DNA of 64,000 nucleotides from Proteobacteria bacterium ST_bin11 (GTDB taxonomy: Bacteria > Pseudomonadota > Gammaproteobacteria > Methylococcales > Methylomonadaceae), in contig MSXO01000020.1 in the NCBI GenBank assembly GCA_002083615.1, positions 62,001 to 126,000 of the forward strand, read 5' to 3'. Positions 8,374-17,481 of this stretch are shown piece by piece (the first letter of the stretch is position 1; every line of letters starts with the position of its first letter). The position numbers were made by a program, and so were the translations under genes. The notes below the pieces were generated by a model. The model made no database searches. It was not told the DNA's origin and saw only the letters and a list, made by a program, of their open reading frames with translations.

Positions 8374-11300
8374 TTAGAAACTCCCATACCGACTAAACCC
8401 AGCACCTTGGTAGTTAGCATAAACATGCCGATAAACCAGCAAGCTCTTAATATCTACTTCTTCATCCGGGTAAGGCTCTTGCGGCAGCCATTGCAAGCTG
8501 TGGTCGATCAGAGTTTTAACCTGCGCCGTTACCTGAGTGCTTTCTCGCCAACGCTCGATTTTTAGTTTTTCCGCTTTTAAAACAGCCAATGTTTGCTTGG
8601 CTACCTCTTTGACCTTGTCTACTTCATCCTTAGTCAATTCCGGCTTTTTCAGCAAATCAAAAATCGCCAAAGTTTCTTCATCCAATCCCTCACGCACTGC
8701 CCGTTCGGTTTCCGGCGACAGGTCGTTTTGCATAAATTCGTTCAGATCGTCAAAGGCCTTCTGCACCGCTTGAATATCCTTGCCTTTGTTATATTCGTCG
8801 ATAATTTTTTGGTATTTCTCGTAAAACTCCAGGCGGATTGGGTTTTGCTGAACCATTTGGGCCAGTTTCTTCTCAATGGCTGTTTGCAAGTCAAACACCA
8901 CGGCATTTTTCTGGCTCGATTTGGCAAATGCGGCCCGCAGTTTATCGAAGTCCAAGGTGCTCAAATCGACATAATCCACATCACGCACTTCATTGTCTCG
9001 CGTACTGACGCTGAAGTTTACTTCCTGCTGTAAACGGCGGATAACCGCAGAAATATCGGCCTGCTTGGTTTTTTGATTGAGTTGATCGTAAATCGCCTGA
9101 ATGGCGTTGAACGCTGGCAAAAAGGGTTTGGTTTCTGGCTCTGGAAACAAAGCCATATATTTACGAAACACATCGCGCGCGGCAACTTCATATTGAGTTC
9201 GGGTGGTTTCATTCAAGCAAACCGCATTGGTTGCTTGCTTAAGTTGTCCTAATTTTTCAACTGCCGATGCAGCATGAATCAATTTATCCAAATCAAAGGC
9301 AACATCCAGCAAAAAATCACGCACGACTTGAATCGCTTTGTCCAAGTCATCAACCAATTCGACTAGTTTTTCGACAGAATTACCCTGGCCATCCTCTCCC
9401 TTTTGGCCTGGCTTGGTTTTCCCACCACCGTCACCATAGACCGAATACGCTTGCTCCAATTGCTTATAAACATTGCCGTAATCGATGATCAGGCCGTTTT
9501 CTTTTTCGTCATCGTAAACCCGATTAGCCCGCGCAATGGTTTGCACCAGAGTATGGCCGTTGATGGGTTTATCCAGGTACACCGTTGATACGCACGGCAC
9601 ATCAAAACCGGTAATCCACATCGCACACACAATCACCAAACGAAACGGATTGTTTTCATCCTTAAATTCCGTCTCCAAATCCCGAGTCACCATTTTTTTA
9701 CGGTGCGGCTCAATATCCAGGCCGAGATTGGCAAATTTCTGGACTTCGTTTTGCTCACTACTCACCACCACGCACACTTCGGTTTCTTCAACCCGTTTCA
9801 AGTGATGCTTCAGTTTCAGTGCTTCCTGCTGATCTTCTGCCTTGGCAAGCCGTTGCTTTAGCTCAGCCACATACTCGGGCCAATATTTCATCACCAAACC
9901 ATGCATACGCACGGCAGTCGGTTTATCCAGCGCCACAAACATGGCTTTACCCTGATAACCCCGCTCGTTGAAATGCCAGACCAAATCTTTGGCAATCGCA
10001 TCCAGGCGATGCTCAGCCGTCAAAATCGGATAATCGCGCTTAAACGCCCGTTCCAATTTACGCCGCTGGTCGTCATCCAACTCGGTATCGCTGATGATGT
10101 CGGCCATGCGTTGGTCAAGATCAGGATTTTCAATTGCCAGTTTGTCGCCGCGATTCAAATAACGCACTGGCAAAGTCGCGCCGTCATCAATTGCCCGCTT
10201 AAAGTCATACACCGACACATACTCACCAAAAATATTTCGGGTCAGTTCCTGCTCGTCTTTAAAAATCGGCGTACCGGTAAATCCCAGATAAGAGGCATTG
10301 GGGATACCTTTAAAACGCATATTGCGGGCAAACGCGCCGCCTTGGGTGCGATGCGCTTCATCAGAAATCACAATGATATTCCGGCGATCGGTAATCAACG
10401 GATAATCGGTTTCCTTCTTGGGATCGATAGAAAACTTATGGATCAAGGTAAACACATAGCGATGATTTTCTGCCAGTAACTGGCGCAAATGCTCGCGGCT
10501 TTTCGCCCGCACATTGTCTTCCGTCACCGCACCCACACCACTGAAGGTATCGTACAACTGGCCTTCCAGCTCGGTTCTGTCCACCACCAACAAAAAAGTA
10601 TAACTGCCGCCCAGCTTGCGCAGCATTTTCTGACACAGAAACACCATCGAAAAGGACTTGCCGGAACCCTGCGTATGCCAAAACACCCCCAGCTTGCCTT
10701 TTAACACCTCAATATTCGCCGACTGATCCATCACCTTGTTCACGCCGATAAACTGATGGTTTTTCGCCATGATTTTGGTCACTTCCGAACCTTCACCATC
10801 AAACAGCAAAAAATTCTCAAATAAATCCAGCAGCCGATGCGGCGCACAAGTCCCGCGTAATAGGGTATCCAGGCTGACCACGCCTTCGTCATCTTCTTCG
10901 ATGCGCTTCCAATCCATGAAAAACTTGTATGGACTGGTTAACGTGCCAACCTTGCTATCGATGCCATTGCTCAAAATCACAAACGCATTGCAATGCAGCA
11001 CTTCCGGGATGGTGTCTTTGTAATCGCTCAGATTATTGTCAAAGGCATGGCGTAAATCGGTGTGATGCGCCTTCAGCTCGAAAAACACCAACGGAATACC
11101 GTTAACAAAGCCCACCACATCCGGGCGGCGGTTATACAACTTACCCACCACCTCAAACTGGCGGACGGCTAAAAAATGATTATTGGCGGCATCATCAAAA
11201 TCAAAAACCTTCAGGCGTTTTTTCTGCAACACCCCTTTGTCATCCTGATAACTGACCGGTACGCCCTTCACCAACAGCTCATGTTTTTCTTTGTTAATGG

Positions 11301-11580
11301 TCGCCAAATGCTTATCCGCTGCCGCTTCGCTCAACAAATCCACTGCTTGCTGATAGGCGGTGTGCGGCAAATCCGGATTCAGCAACCGCAACGCCTGCAA
11401 CAGATAACGCGCCAGAATCACTTCGGCTTTATTCACACGCCCCAGCAAACCATCGCTACGATCCGCTTGAGTCGCCAAGGTTTCTTTGGTCCAGGCGGTA
11501 ACCACAGTCCAACCCAGTCCTTCCAGCACTTCCTGTGTTGCAGCCTCAACCAGGCCGTCTTCCGAATATTCATAGCTCAT
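8374..11580 (-). CDS. hsdR: Type I restriction endonuclease subunit R
   Basis: 1068 residues; the motor and nuclease subunit that cuts unmodified DNA after translocation, in complex with HsdM and HsdS. The N-terminal nuclease domain shows the PD-(D/E)xK pattern (Asp153 in RRPDVVGF; E168-L-K170 in FFELK). The helicase motor has Walker A TQGSGKS (303-309), a DEAH box at 407-410 and downstream helicase motifs such as LGFTGTPIF. The C-terminal region is helical and probably contacts the methylase. It lies downstream of hsdM and hsdS but is separated from hsdS by about 1.4 kb holding a transposase, repeats and a broken DUF2442 gene. It may therefore need its own promoter. The reading frame is intact. 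Confidence 0.96.
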   Translation of the reverse strand: MSYEYSEDGLVEAATQEVLEGLGWTVVTAWTKETLATQADRSDGLLGRVNKAEVILARYLLQALRLLNPDLPHTAYQQAVDLLSEAAADKHLATINKEKHELLVKGVPVSYQDDKGVLQKKRLKVFDFDDAANNHFLAVRQFEVVGKLYNRRPDVVGFVNGIPLVFFELKAHHTDLRHAFDNNLSDYKDTIPEVLHCNAFVILSNGIDSKVGTLTSPYKFFMDWKRIEEDDEGVVSLDTLLRGTCAPHRLLDLFENFLLFDGEGSEVTKIMAKNHQFIGVNKVMDQSANIEVLKGKLGVFWHTQGSGKSFSMVFLCQKMLRKLGGSYTFLLVVDRTELEGQLYDTFSGVGAVTEDNVRAKSREHLRQLLAENHRYVFTLIHKFSIDPKKETDYPLITDRRNIIVISDEAHRTQGGAFARNMRFKGIPNASYLGFTGTPIFKDEQELTRNIFGEYVSVYDFKRAIDDGATLPVRYLNRGDKLAIENPDLDQRMADIISDTELDDDQRRKLERAFKRDYPILTAEHRLDAIAKDLVWHFNERGYQGKAMFVALDKPTAVRMHGLVMKYWPEYVAELKQRLAKAEDQQEALKLKHHLKRVEETEVCVVVSSEQNEVQKFANLGLDIEPHRKKMVTRDLETEFKDENNPFRLVIVCAMWITGFDVPCVSTVYLDKPINGHTLVQTIARANRVYDDEKENGLIIDYGNVYKQLEQAYSVYGDGGGKTKPGQKGEDGQGNSVEKLVELVDDLDKAIQVVRDFLLDVAFDLDKLIHAASAVEKLGQLKQATNAVCLNETTRTQYEVAARDVFRKYMALFPEPETKPFLPAFNAIQAIYDQLNQKTKQADISAVIRRLQQEVNFSVSTRDNEVRDVDYVDLSTLDFDKLRAAFAKSSQKNAVVFDLQTAIEKKLAQMVQQNPIRLEFYEKYQKIIDEYNKGKDIQAVQKAFDDLNEFMQNDLSPETERAVREGLDEETLAIFDLLKKPELTKDEVDKVKEVAKQTLAVLKAEKLKIERWRESTQVTAQVKTLIDHSLQWLPQEPYPDEEVDIKSLLVYRHVYANYQGAGFSRYGSF

Positions 11581-11918
11581 GGCAATAATCGTGTTCCGTT
11601 AGTAGATAGGTTAGTCAGACTTTCCGAATGTCAGTTAAATAACAAGTGATTGATTTATAGCTATTTTTGTCAATTTTCCAAATTACAGTCACATAAAAGC
11701 CCAAACGACACTCTGTTTTGAAGCGAGATACGTTTTGCTCTTGATACGGGCTAACCTGGATTCACTATTTATAAAGCTGCTTCAGCAACAACGTCATACC
11801 GGCAGGGATTGCCGGTATCCAGTCCACAGGGATGTGGAAAACTGTCGCCACCCCTGACTTATGGGTTCCTTCCAACCGGTTCAATCGCGGTAATAGCCTT
11901 CTCAAAGCGGCATCGCAC
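11581..11918. other. Gap between hsdR and the DUF2442 remnant, containing a REP-like hairpin
   Basis: No gene is visible. At 11796-11818 a near-perfect hairpin (arms ATACCGGCA/TGCCGGTAT, 5-base loop) is followed by the usual tail of a dispersed REP-like element. This interval would have to hold any separate hsdR promoter; I cannot point to clear -35/-10 boxes. Confidence 0.45.
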
Positions 11919-12162
11919 CTATAAAATCGAATCCAGGTATAAAGTTTCCGGTGCAATATCGACATCGCCCGGCACAAGTTACTGTGCCGTAATCAACCTT
12001 GGCCAGTTTAAAAAAACCGGGATTTTTCAAGCGTTGGAATACCGGATACTGCAAATACGGAGTCATATCGAATCTCTTTTGCTCCCCGTTGCTAAAGGTT
12101 AACTGCAAAATATAATTGGGTAAGGGTTTTATGTCGGAAACGTCAGGCAGCATGGCAATCAC
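11919..12162 (-). pseudogene. DUF2442 family protein, frameshifted
   Basis: The frame starting at 12162 gives a DUF2442-like N-terminus (DVSDIKPLPNYILQLTF, then NGEQKRFDMTPYL) up to KVDYGTVT. There it leaves the family pattern. Removing one base (the A at 11974 on the plus strand) restores the expected continuation WPGDVDIAPETLYLDSIL and a stop at 11919-11921. So a single-base insertion breaks the gene, or there is a sequencing error. DUF2442 proteins are small and often sit next to DUF4160 partners in toxin-antitoxin-like pairs; no partner is seen here. The uncorrected frame would run to 11902. Confidence 0.75.
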
Positions 12163-12243
12163 AGTAAAGGCTCGATAGGGAAAATGGGTTCACCGTTTAC
12201 AGCCAGCGTACAATCAGCTACCAGCTACTCTTATTCAAAAAGT

Positions 12244-12319
12244 TGTAGGTGCGGATTCATCCGCACGATTGAGCAACATTATGCGGATACCCTGGGGCAC
12301 AAGTAAATCCGCACCTAAA
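12244..12319. repeat. REP/BIME-like repeat, copy 1
   Basis: Starts with TGTAGGTGCGGATTCATCCG and ends with the inverted counterpart AATCCGCACCTA. Inside are a short palindrome (GTGCGGAT-xx-ATCCGCAC) and an ATGCGGATA unit. It flanks the 3' end of the RAYT transposase gene; the gene's stop lies within it. Confidence 0.8.
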
Positions 12320-12851
12320 GCCACATCGCATCCCAAAACGGATAATCGCCAATATAATTTACCAATCCGGCGCGTAATGGATTCGCAACAATATAACGAC
12401 TGATCCCCTTAAGATCTTCTTCCTGCCTTACCGCATGATCGTAATAGTTTTTTTGCCAAACCGCCCCTGTTTGATTGCGATGCTGATTAATTAGAAGAGC
12501 AGACCGGGCTTTTAAACTTCGCATAACATTCGGCAATGATTCTTCTATTTTTAATTGCAACAACCAATGTAAATGATCCGGCATAACCACCCAGGCAATT
12601 GAATTAACCTTTTCAGAATCATGTAAATAGCGCATTTCCTTAACCACGGCTCTTGCACAAAACCAATCTTTAAACAACGCTTGCTCACGGTTATGAATGA
12701 CTGTCGTCACAAAGTAAATCCGATTTATTTCTGAATAACGACCTTTTCGTAAATCATCATAAGGCAAACAACACCCCCCTTGTAACTGCGGAGTAATCCG
12801 CACAAGCCAATTTGTTTCAGATACTGATTGTAGGTGCGGATTTATCCGCAC
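12315..12851 (-). CDS. REP-associated tyrosine transposase (RAYT, Y1_Tnp family)
   Basis: Single-stranded DNA transposase of the HUH/Y1 type that is thought to spread REP hairpins. Counting from the longest start (178 aa), the metal-binding HxH is PDHLH (His93, His95) and the catalytic Tyr is in NYYDHAVR (136/137), followed by the family's YIVANPLRAGLV. The ATG at 12851 lies inside a REP repeat, so the first ~28 residues are translated repeat. A more likely start is the TTG at 12767, just before PYDDLRKGRYSEINRIYFVTT, which matches the usual family start. REP copies lie on both sides, as is typical. The frame is intact, so it could be active. Confidence 0.9.
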   Translation of the reverse strand: MRINPHLQSVSETNWLVRITPQLQGGCCLPYDDLRKGRYSEINRIYFVTTVIHNREQALFKDWFCARAVVKEMRYLHDSEKVNSIAWVVMPDHLHWLLQLKIEESLPNVMRSLKARSALLINQHRNQTGAVWQKNYYDHAVRQEEDLKGISRYIVANPLRAGLVNYIGDYPFWDAMWL

Positions 12852-12890
12852 GGGCCAATTCGTTTCACATTATGCGGATAAAGCATCCAC
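12829..12890. repeat. REP/BIME-like repeat, copy 2
   Basis: Begins with TGTAGGTGCGGATTTATCCG and contains a second ATGCGGATAAA unit about 40 bp on. It overlaps the annotated 5' end of the RAYT gene. A degenerate extra unit (CTGCGGAGTAATCCGCAC) lies at about 12786-12803. Confidence 0.8.
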
Positions 12891-12930
12891 ATCAATCTAC
12901 CCATCATTCATCACCGCAATAAAATGCCCC

Positions 12931-13013
12931 TGTAGGTGCGGATTTACTTGTGCCCCAGAGGGTATTCGCACGAGGTAACCGTTTTCCATCATGCGGATAA
13001 ATCCGCACCTACA
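12931..13013. repeat. REP/BIME-like repeat, copy 3, overlapping the end of hsdS
   Basis: Opens with TGTAGGTGCGGATTTACTTG and closes with ATCCGCACCTACA. It carries the same GTGCCCCAGAGGGTATTCGCA-like middle as copy 1 (there inverted). The last codons and the stop of hsdS (at 12989) lie within it. Confidence 0.8.
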
Positions 13014-14284
13014 GTATCGACATCGATCATGCCGGTCATCAGGCGCGGTAGCAGGATGTCACGGGCTTCTTTTAGGAGTTGGTTTTGTGTACCTAATTGA
13101 TAAATTTGCTTATGTATCACTTCTGCAAAAAAATTAAATTTTGTTAAAACCTCTTGGCTTGGCAATTTAATTAATTGAAACTTTAAGAATGCCGTCCAAT
13201 TGTAGTTAACTATATTACTGGCACTTCTTATCTCAAAAACCTCGGTCCCTTTGGTTGCTCGAAGAAAACGCAAAAAATGAAATAATAAATAAGAGTTTTC
13301 CTTGCGAGTTGGTCTTGCAAGCTTGCAAAAACTAGCACACATTACATTGGCATTAAACTTTGCAAGCAATTCGTTAGTAATAATAACTGATTTCGCAACG
13401 CCCTCATTCTGGCTCCCTCCTGAAACTTCAAAAATGATGTCGCCGTCCTCCAATTTACGAGATGCAAGATTGGATTTTTTATGAAATCTAAAAGGTACAT
13501 TTTCAATATTACCTGTCGGCAGATTATCAAAATCAGTACCACGTATAACAAACGCAGACTCTGAAAACTCGTTATCCTTTTCCTCTTCGCCCCAACCGCC
13601 GCCAATGTCATGCCCGATCAGAGAACCAATCTTTATACTCTCCCACCCCACCGGCAACCCCGTTATCGAATCCAGCGACGTGGTTTCATGGCCGGGGAAT
13701 TTCAGGCGCACAAACCATTCTTCGTAGGTGATTTGCGCCATTTCTTCCAACAGCGTGATGCGTTTTAAATTGTTTTCAATCAGGTCGTCGTAGGCGGACA
13801 GGATGCGGGTAATTTTTTTACGCTCAGAGGTAGGTGGCCAAGGAATTTTAAAAGTTAGTAGTTTCTCTAAGCTTAAATTCTCGCGGGCAGCTCCTTCAGA
13901 AATGTTTTTTAGCTGAACTTTAAGAAGCTCCAAATAATATTTTAAAAAATAATTATCTAATTCACCTTCATAAGCATTAAAACCAATAACACTATCTGGA
14001 AAACAAGAATCGAAGCCAAGTATTGCTGACTCAGCAGTGTTGGCACCAACAATAGAAATACATAATGTTCCCGCTGGCCAAAGCTTACTTTGAGCCAAAC
14101 CAAAATCGCTGTATGTTTGATTGAATTGAGTAATTTTAAAGTCAGCAGATTGGATGTCTCCTGTTTGAATAAATGGATATTTTCCACCGTAAAGGACGGA
14201 GTCATTTCTTGGTCTATGTCTCGATTTACCGCGACCAATGCTTCCAATTTCTTCAAAGCTTTTTTTTGCCCAGTCTATTTTCAC
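12989..14284 (-). CDS. hsdS: Type I restriction-modification specificity subunit S
   Basis: 431 residues from a GTG start. Specificity subunit with two target-recognition domains (about 1-150 and 205-370), each followed by a helical spacer. The central conserved region contains RKKITRILSAYDDLIENNLK and the second ends in LLKEARDILLPRLMTG. The recognised sequence cannot be predicted from this. The final residues VGADLSA and the stop are supplied by a REP repeat, so the original C-terminus was replaced or trimmed by a few residues when the repeat arrived. It lies 46 bp downstream of hsdM, same operon. Confidence 0.93.
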   Translation of the reverse strand: MKIDWAKKSFEEIGSIGRGKSRHRPRNDSVLYGGKYPFIQTGDIQSADFKITQFNQTYSDFGLAQSKLWPAGTLCISIVGANTAESAILGFDSCFPDSVIGFNAYEGELDNYFLKYYLELLKVQLKNISEGAARENLSLEKLLTFKIPWPPTSERKKITRILSAYDDLIENNLKRITLLEEMAQITYEEWFVRLKFPGHETTSLDSITGLPVGWESIKIGSLIGHDIGGGWGEEEKDNEFSESAFVIRGTDFDNLPTGNIENVPFRFHKKSNLASRKLEDGDIIFEVSGGSQNEGVAKSVIITNELLAKFNANVMCASFCKLARPTRKENSYLLFHFLRFLRATKGTEVFEIRSASNIVNYNWTAFLKFQLIKLPSQEVLTKFNFFAEVIHKQIYQLGTQNQLLKEARDILLPRLMTGMIDVDTVGADLSA

Positions 14285-14330
14285 AGCGTTCCTTAAAGCA
14301 TTCAGTTATCTTGGTATGACGAATTGATAT

Positions 14331-16322
14331 TTATAAAACCACGTTTTGAATTAAGCTCATTAAATCATTTGCCTTGGTATTCAATCCGTCGAGTTGCTGA
14401 TGAATTTCTGTCATCCTTGCCTGATAATCAAAATCCTCATCCACCTGAATGCTATAGCCCACATAGCGCCCCGGCGTCAGGCTGTAGTCGTTTTCTGCCA
14501 CTTCGGCCAGATCGACGATTTTGCACAAGCCTTCGACATCGGCATAGTGGCCGTCGGGAAAGTATTGCAAGACATGCTGCCAGTCTTTCAGGGCCTGTTT
14601 GTAATCCTGTATCGGTTCGCCAACCTGGCTTTTGCCGTATTGGCTTTGATAGGCGTTGATGGCGGTGGTTAATTCGCGTAGCAGTTTGCCTTGTTCATCC
14701 AGTTGCTTTTTGCCAGCCGTGTCTTTTTTATCCAGGGCTTTTTTGGCGGCATCCAGTTGGGTTTTGTAGTTTTCCAGCAGCACCGCCAACCTGGGTACAG
14801 GATTTTCAAAGGTTTTCAATAAGGCATGGCAAGCGGCGTAATCGGCATCTTTAGCCAGGACCAGGCAGTGCGCTAATTCCAGTTGGGCGGGCTTAAAGTT
14901 CAAAGCCACGTTGTTAAACAAGCTACCCGCACACGTTTGCCGCAACTCATTAACGGCCTCAACCAGCGCGGCGGCTTGTTCAATGGCTTGGGCTTGCAGT
15001 TGTATGGTCAGTTTATCGATAGCCAGCAAGTCGCCGCGATAGGCATTCATGATGGCTTGGAAGGTCAGCAACTGGCCGGGTGAGTAGTCGTTGATGGTGG
15101 TGGTGACTTTGCGAAAGGTGTTGCGCGCATCGATCATCAAAATGTTGTCGCGGCTTTTTTCGCGTTTACCGCGATCCAGAAACCAGACATGACACGGCAG
15201 CGAGCGGGTATAGAAAAAGTTGTTGCCAACGGCCACGATGCAATCCACCGCGCCGGTTTCGATTAGTTTTTGACGGATGGCTTTTTCGCTGTTACCGGCA
15301 TCGGTGGCCGAGCTGGCCATAACAAACCCGGCCCGGCCTTTGTCGTTTAGGTAATGGTAAAAATACTGTATCCACAAATAGTTGCCGTTGTCGGCCTTGG
15401 GAATGCCCACGTCTTTAAATAGGCGCGGGTCGTTTTTAACGTAATCCTTATCCTTGTCGACTTTGTTGACGTTAAACGGCGGGTTGGCCATGACAAAGTC
15501 GCATTTGCCGACCAAGTTGTGCGGATCGCTGTAAAAGCTGTTACTTTCGGTGATTTTGCCTTCAATGCCATGAATGGCCAAATTCATTTTCGCCAGCTTG
15601 GCGTTATTGGACTTTAATTCGGTGCCGTAGCATTTGATGGTTTCGTTAACGTTTTTGCCGCCGCGTTCTTCGATGAAGTGGCCGGTTTGCACAAACATAC
15701 CGCCGGAACCGCAGGCGTTATCATGAACGATACCGTGGTCGGGTTGAATCATGTTGACGATCAGTTGCACCAATGACGGCGGGGTGAAGAACTCGCCGCC
15801 TTCCTGCGCACCCGCACCGCTCATGGAAAATTTCATCAAAAAATATTCATAGATTCGGCCAAACACATCGCCGGTTAGGCTTTTGACCGAATCCTTGTTG
15901 AATATCCGGATTAGTTCGCGCAGTAAATCCGGGTCCAATTCCTGATAATTTTTCGGCAGGATACCGGCCAGATCGGTGTATTCCTCTTCGATCAGCCGCA
16001 TGGCGGTATTCAAGGCTTCACAAATACCGACGCCTTCCGGCAAATTGGCCAGATAGTCGTATTGCGACTGCTCAGGCACCAGCATGGCACCCGCCGCCAG
16101 AAAGTGTTCTTTAGTCAGTTTGACTTTGCCACGCGGGGTTTCCGGCAAACTGGCTTCCAGGCTTAACTTGGCTTGTTGGTAACGGTTTTGCGCGTAACGC
16201 AACAAGATCAAACCCAGCACCGGGTCTTTATATTCCGCCGCCGTCAGCTTGGAATTGGCCCGCAGATTATCAGCGCTGGCCCAGAGTTCGGTTTCGAGTT
16301 GTTTGATCTGTTGCTGATTCAT
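14331..16322 (-). CDS. hsdM: Type I restriction-modification DNA methyltransferase subunit M
   Basis: 663 residues. N6-adenine methylase of the type I complex. SAM-binding motif I is DNACGSGGMF (201-210) and catalytic motif IV is NPPF (280-283). An N-terminal HsdM_N helical domain precedes them, and the C-terminal ~200 residues are helical and carry coiled-coil-like lysine/glutamine-rich stretches. It is longer than classic EcoKI HsdM (about 530 aa). It is the first gene of the hsd set, followed by hsdS. With both intact, DNA should be modified even if hsdR expression is altered by the insertions downstream. Confidence 0.95.
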   Translation of the reverse strand: MNQQQIKQLETELWASADNLRANSKLTAAEYKDPVLGLILLRYAQNRYQQAKLSLEASLPETPRGKVKLTKEHFLAAGAMLVPEQSQYDYLANLPEGVGICEALNTAMRLIEEEYTDLAGILPKNYQELDPDLLRELIRIFNKDSVKSLTGDVFGRIYEYFLMKFSMSGAGAQEGGEFFTPPSLVQLIVNMIQPDHGIVHDNACGSGGMFVQTGHFIEERGGKNVNETIKCYGTELKSNNAKLAKMNLAIHGIEGKITESNSFYSDPHNLVGKCDFVMANPPFNVNKVDKDKDYVKNDPRLFKDVGIPKADNGNYLWIQYFYHYLNDKGRAGFVMASSATDAGNSEKAIRQKLIETGAVDCIVAVGNNFFYTRSLPCHVWFLDRGKREKSRDNILMIDARNTFRKVTTTINDYSPGQLLTFQAIMNAYRGDLLAIDKLTIQLQAQAIEQAAALVEAVNELRQTCAGSLFNNVALNFKPAQLELAHCLVLAKDADYAACHALLKTFENPVPRLAVLLENYKTQLDAAKKALDKKDTAGKKQLDEQGKLLRELTTAINAYQSQYGKSQVGEPIQDYKQALKDWQHVLQYFPDGHYADVEGLCKIVDLAEVAENDYSLTPGRYVGYSIQVDEDFDYQARMTEIHQQLDGLNTKANDLMSLIQNVVL

Positions 16323-17008
16323 GGGCTGATGTGACGTCCTAAGCTATTTTTGCGCTTTGGTAGCGCTCCGTTGGGGTTTTGGCAATACCTAGTGCCAGAA
16401 TTTATCACTTTTATTATCCCATTCTGGCCTTAATTGTGGCGATAGTTTGCAGGGTTTTCAGGTCGGCAGTTGGCTCAGTCAAGATTCTCAGCCAATTTGA
16501 ACGGACTGGAGAAGATCGTTGCTTTTCAATTAATGGTGGAGGCGGGCGTGCTTGAATCGATCATAACTGTCGATGTGTCCGGGAGTATCAAACAAATCCA
16601 GGTCTTTGCTGAAGCGGTCGAAAATAAATCAGTAATCGCCATCGCAATATTGACAGCGTAACGCGGGTAGTCGCGCCATCGGCAGATTCGGAACGGTCCT
16701 GATACTGTGTTTAGTTTTCTCCGCCCCTGATTGAGCCCGCTATTCAGAACGAAACGCACTGATTTCGAAGATGTCTTTCATGCTGGCATCGGCAGGAAAG
16801 TGTCTGTTCGACGGAGGTATGCCGCATGCCATCACGCACCTCTGACACAGAAAAAGAAGTTACTGCAGATAATTTTAGTTGGTGTCTAAACCAACTGATT
16901 TAGCGTAATTAAACAGAAGTGCGGCTAAATTTGCGCCTTGCTGCGGTCATGTTGTTTAAGATTGACAGGCAGTCTAGTTATAAATCTATAACTTTCAATG
17001 ACTTAATA
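16323..17008. other. 686-bp non-coding stretch upstream of hsdM
   Basis: No gene is recognised on either strand; the short open frames at about 16470-16760 have no family features. It must hold the hsdM promoter and, if the island model is right, the former integration junction next to the tRNA 3' end. The part nearest the tRNA (16850-17000) is AT-rich. Confidence 0.4.
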
Positions 17009-17084
17009 TGGTGCCGGCAATAGGAATCGAACCTACGACCTTCGCGTTACGAGTGCGCTGCTCTACCTGCTGAGCTATGCCGGC
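17009..17084 (-). tRNA. tRNA-Thr (anticodon CGT)
   Basis: Full cloverleaf on the minus strand: 7-bp acceptor stem GCCGGCA/TGCCGGC, D-arm GCTCAGCAGGTAGAGC, anticodon loop CTCGTAA giving anticodon CGT, T-arm with GGTTCGATTCC, discriminator A and encoded CCA (17009-17011). Closely similar to known proteobacterial tRNA-Thr(CGU). It begins only 10 bp after the hisI stop codon on the same strand, so it may be transcribed with the his genes. Its 3' end faces the restriction-modification island. Confidence 0.95.
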
Positions 17085-17094
17085 GTGTGATTGT

Positions 17095-17481
17095 CTATTT
17101 GTAGATGGCTTTGGGGTCTTTTAGTATCGGCTCGGTGGTTTGCCATTCGCCGTTTGTTAGGCTACGGAAAAAACAACTTTCCCGACCGGTATGGCAGGCG
17201 ATGCCGCCTTCCTGTTCAATTTTAAGCAGAATCACATCGGCATCACAATCCAGTTGTATATCCAATACTTTTTGGCGATGGCCGGATTCTTCGCCTTTGC
17301 GCCACAGGCGATTGCGCGAGCGGGACCAATATACGGCATATCCTTCGGCAACGGTTAAGGCTAGTGATTCTGGATTCATCCAGGCAAACATCACCACGCG
17401 GCCAGTATCATGCAACTGGGCGATGACCGGCACCAAGCCATCTGGCGTCCACTGGATTTCTGTCAGCCAAGCCGGGCTCAT
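17095..17481 (-). CDS. hisI: Phosphoribosyl-AMP cyclohydrolase
   Basis: 128 residues; third step of histidine synthesis, opening the adenine ring of PR-AMP. Shows [10 protein letters not shown], the [14 protein letters not shown] stretch, the DCDAD metal-binding aspartates and the [13 protein letters not shown] zinc-cysteine region. Single-domain form without the fused HisE pyrophosphohydrolase, so hisE must lie elsewhere. The ATG overlaps the hisF stop as ATGA, which indicates translational coupling. Confidence 0.96.
   Translation of the reverse strand: MSPAWLTEIQWTPDGLVPVIAQLHDTGRVVMFAWMNPESLALTVAEGYAVYWSRSRNRLWRKGEESGHRQKVLDIQLDCDADVILLKIEQEGGIACHTGRESCFFRSLTNGEWQTTEPILKDPKAIYK

Noticed and set aside
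16470..16759. Open frames of 63 and 77 codons on both strands upstream of hsdM
   Set aside because: No ribosome site, family motif or coding-like composition; treated as non-coding.
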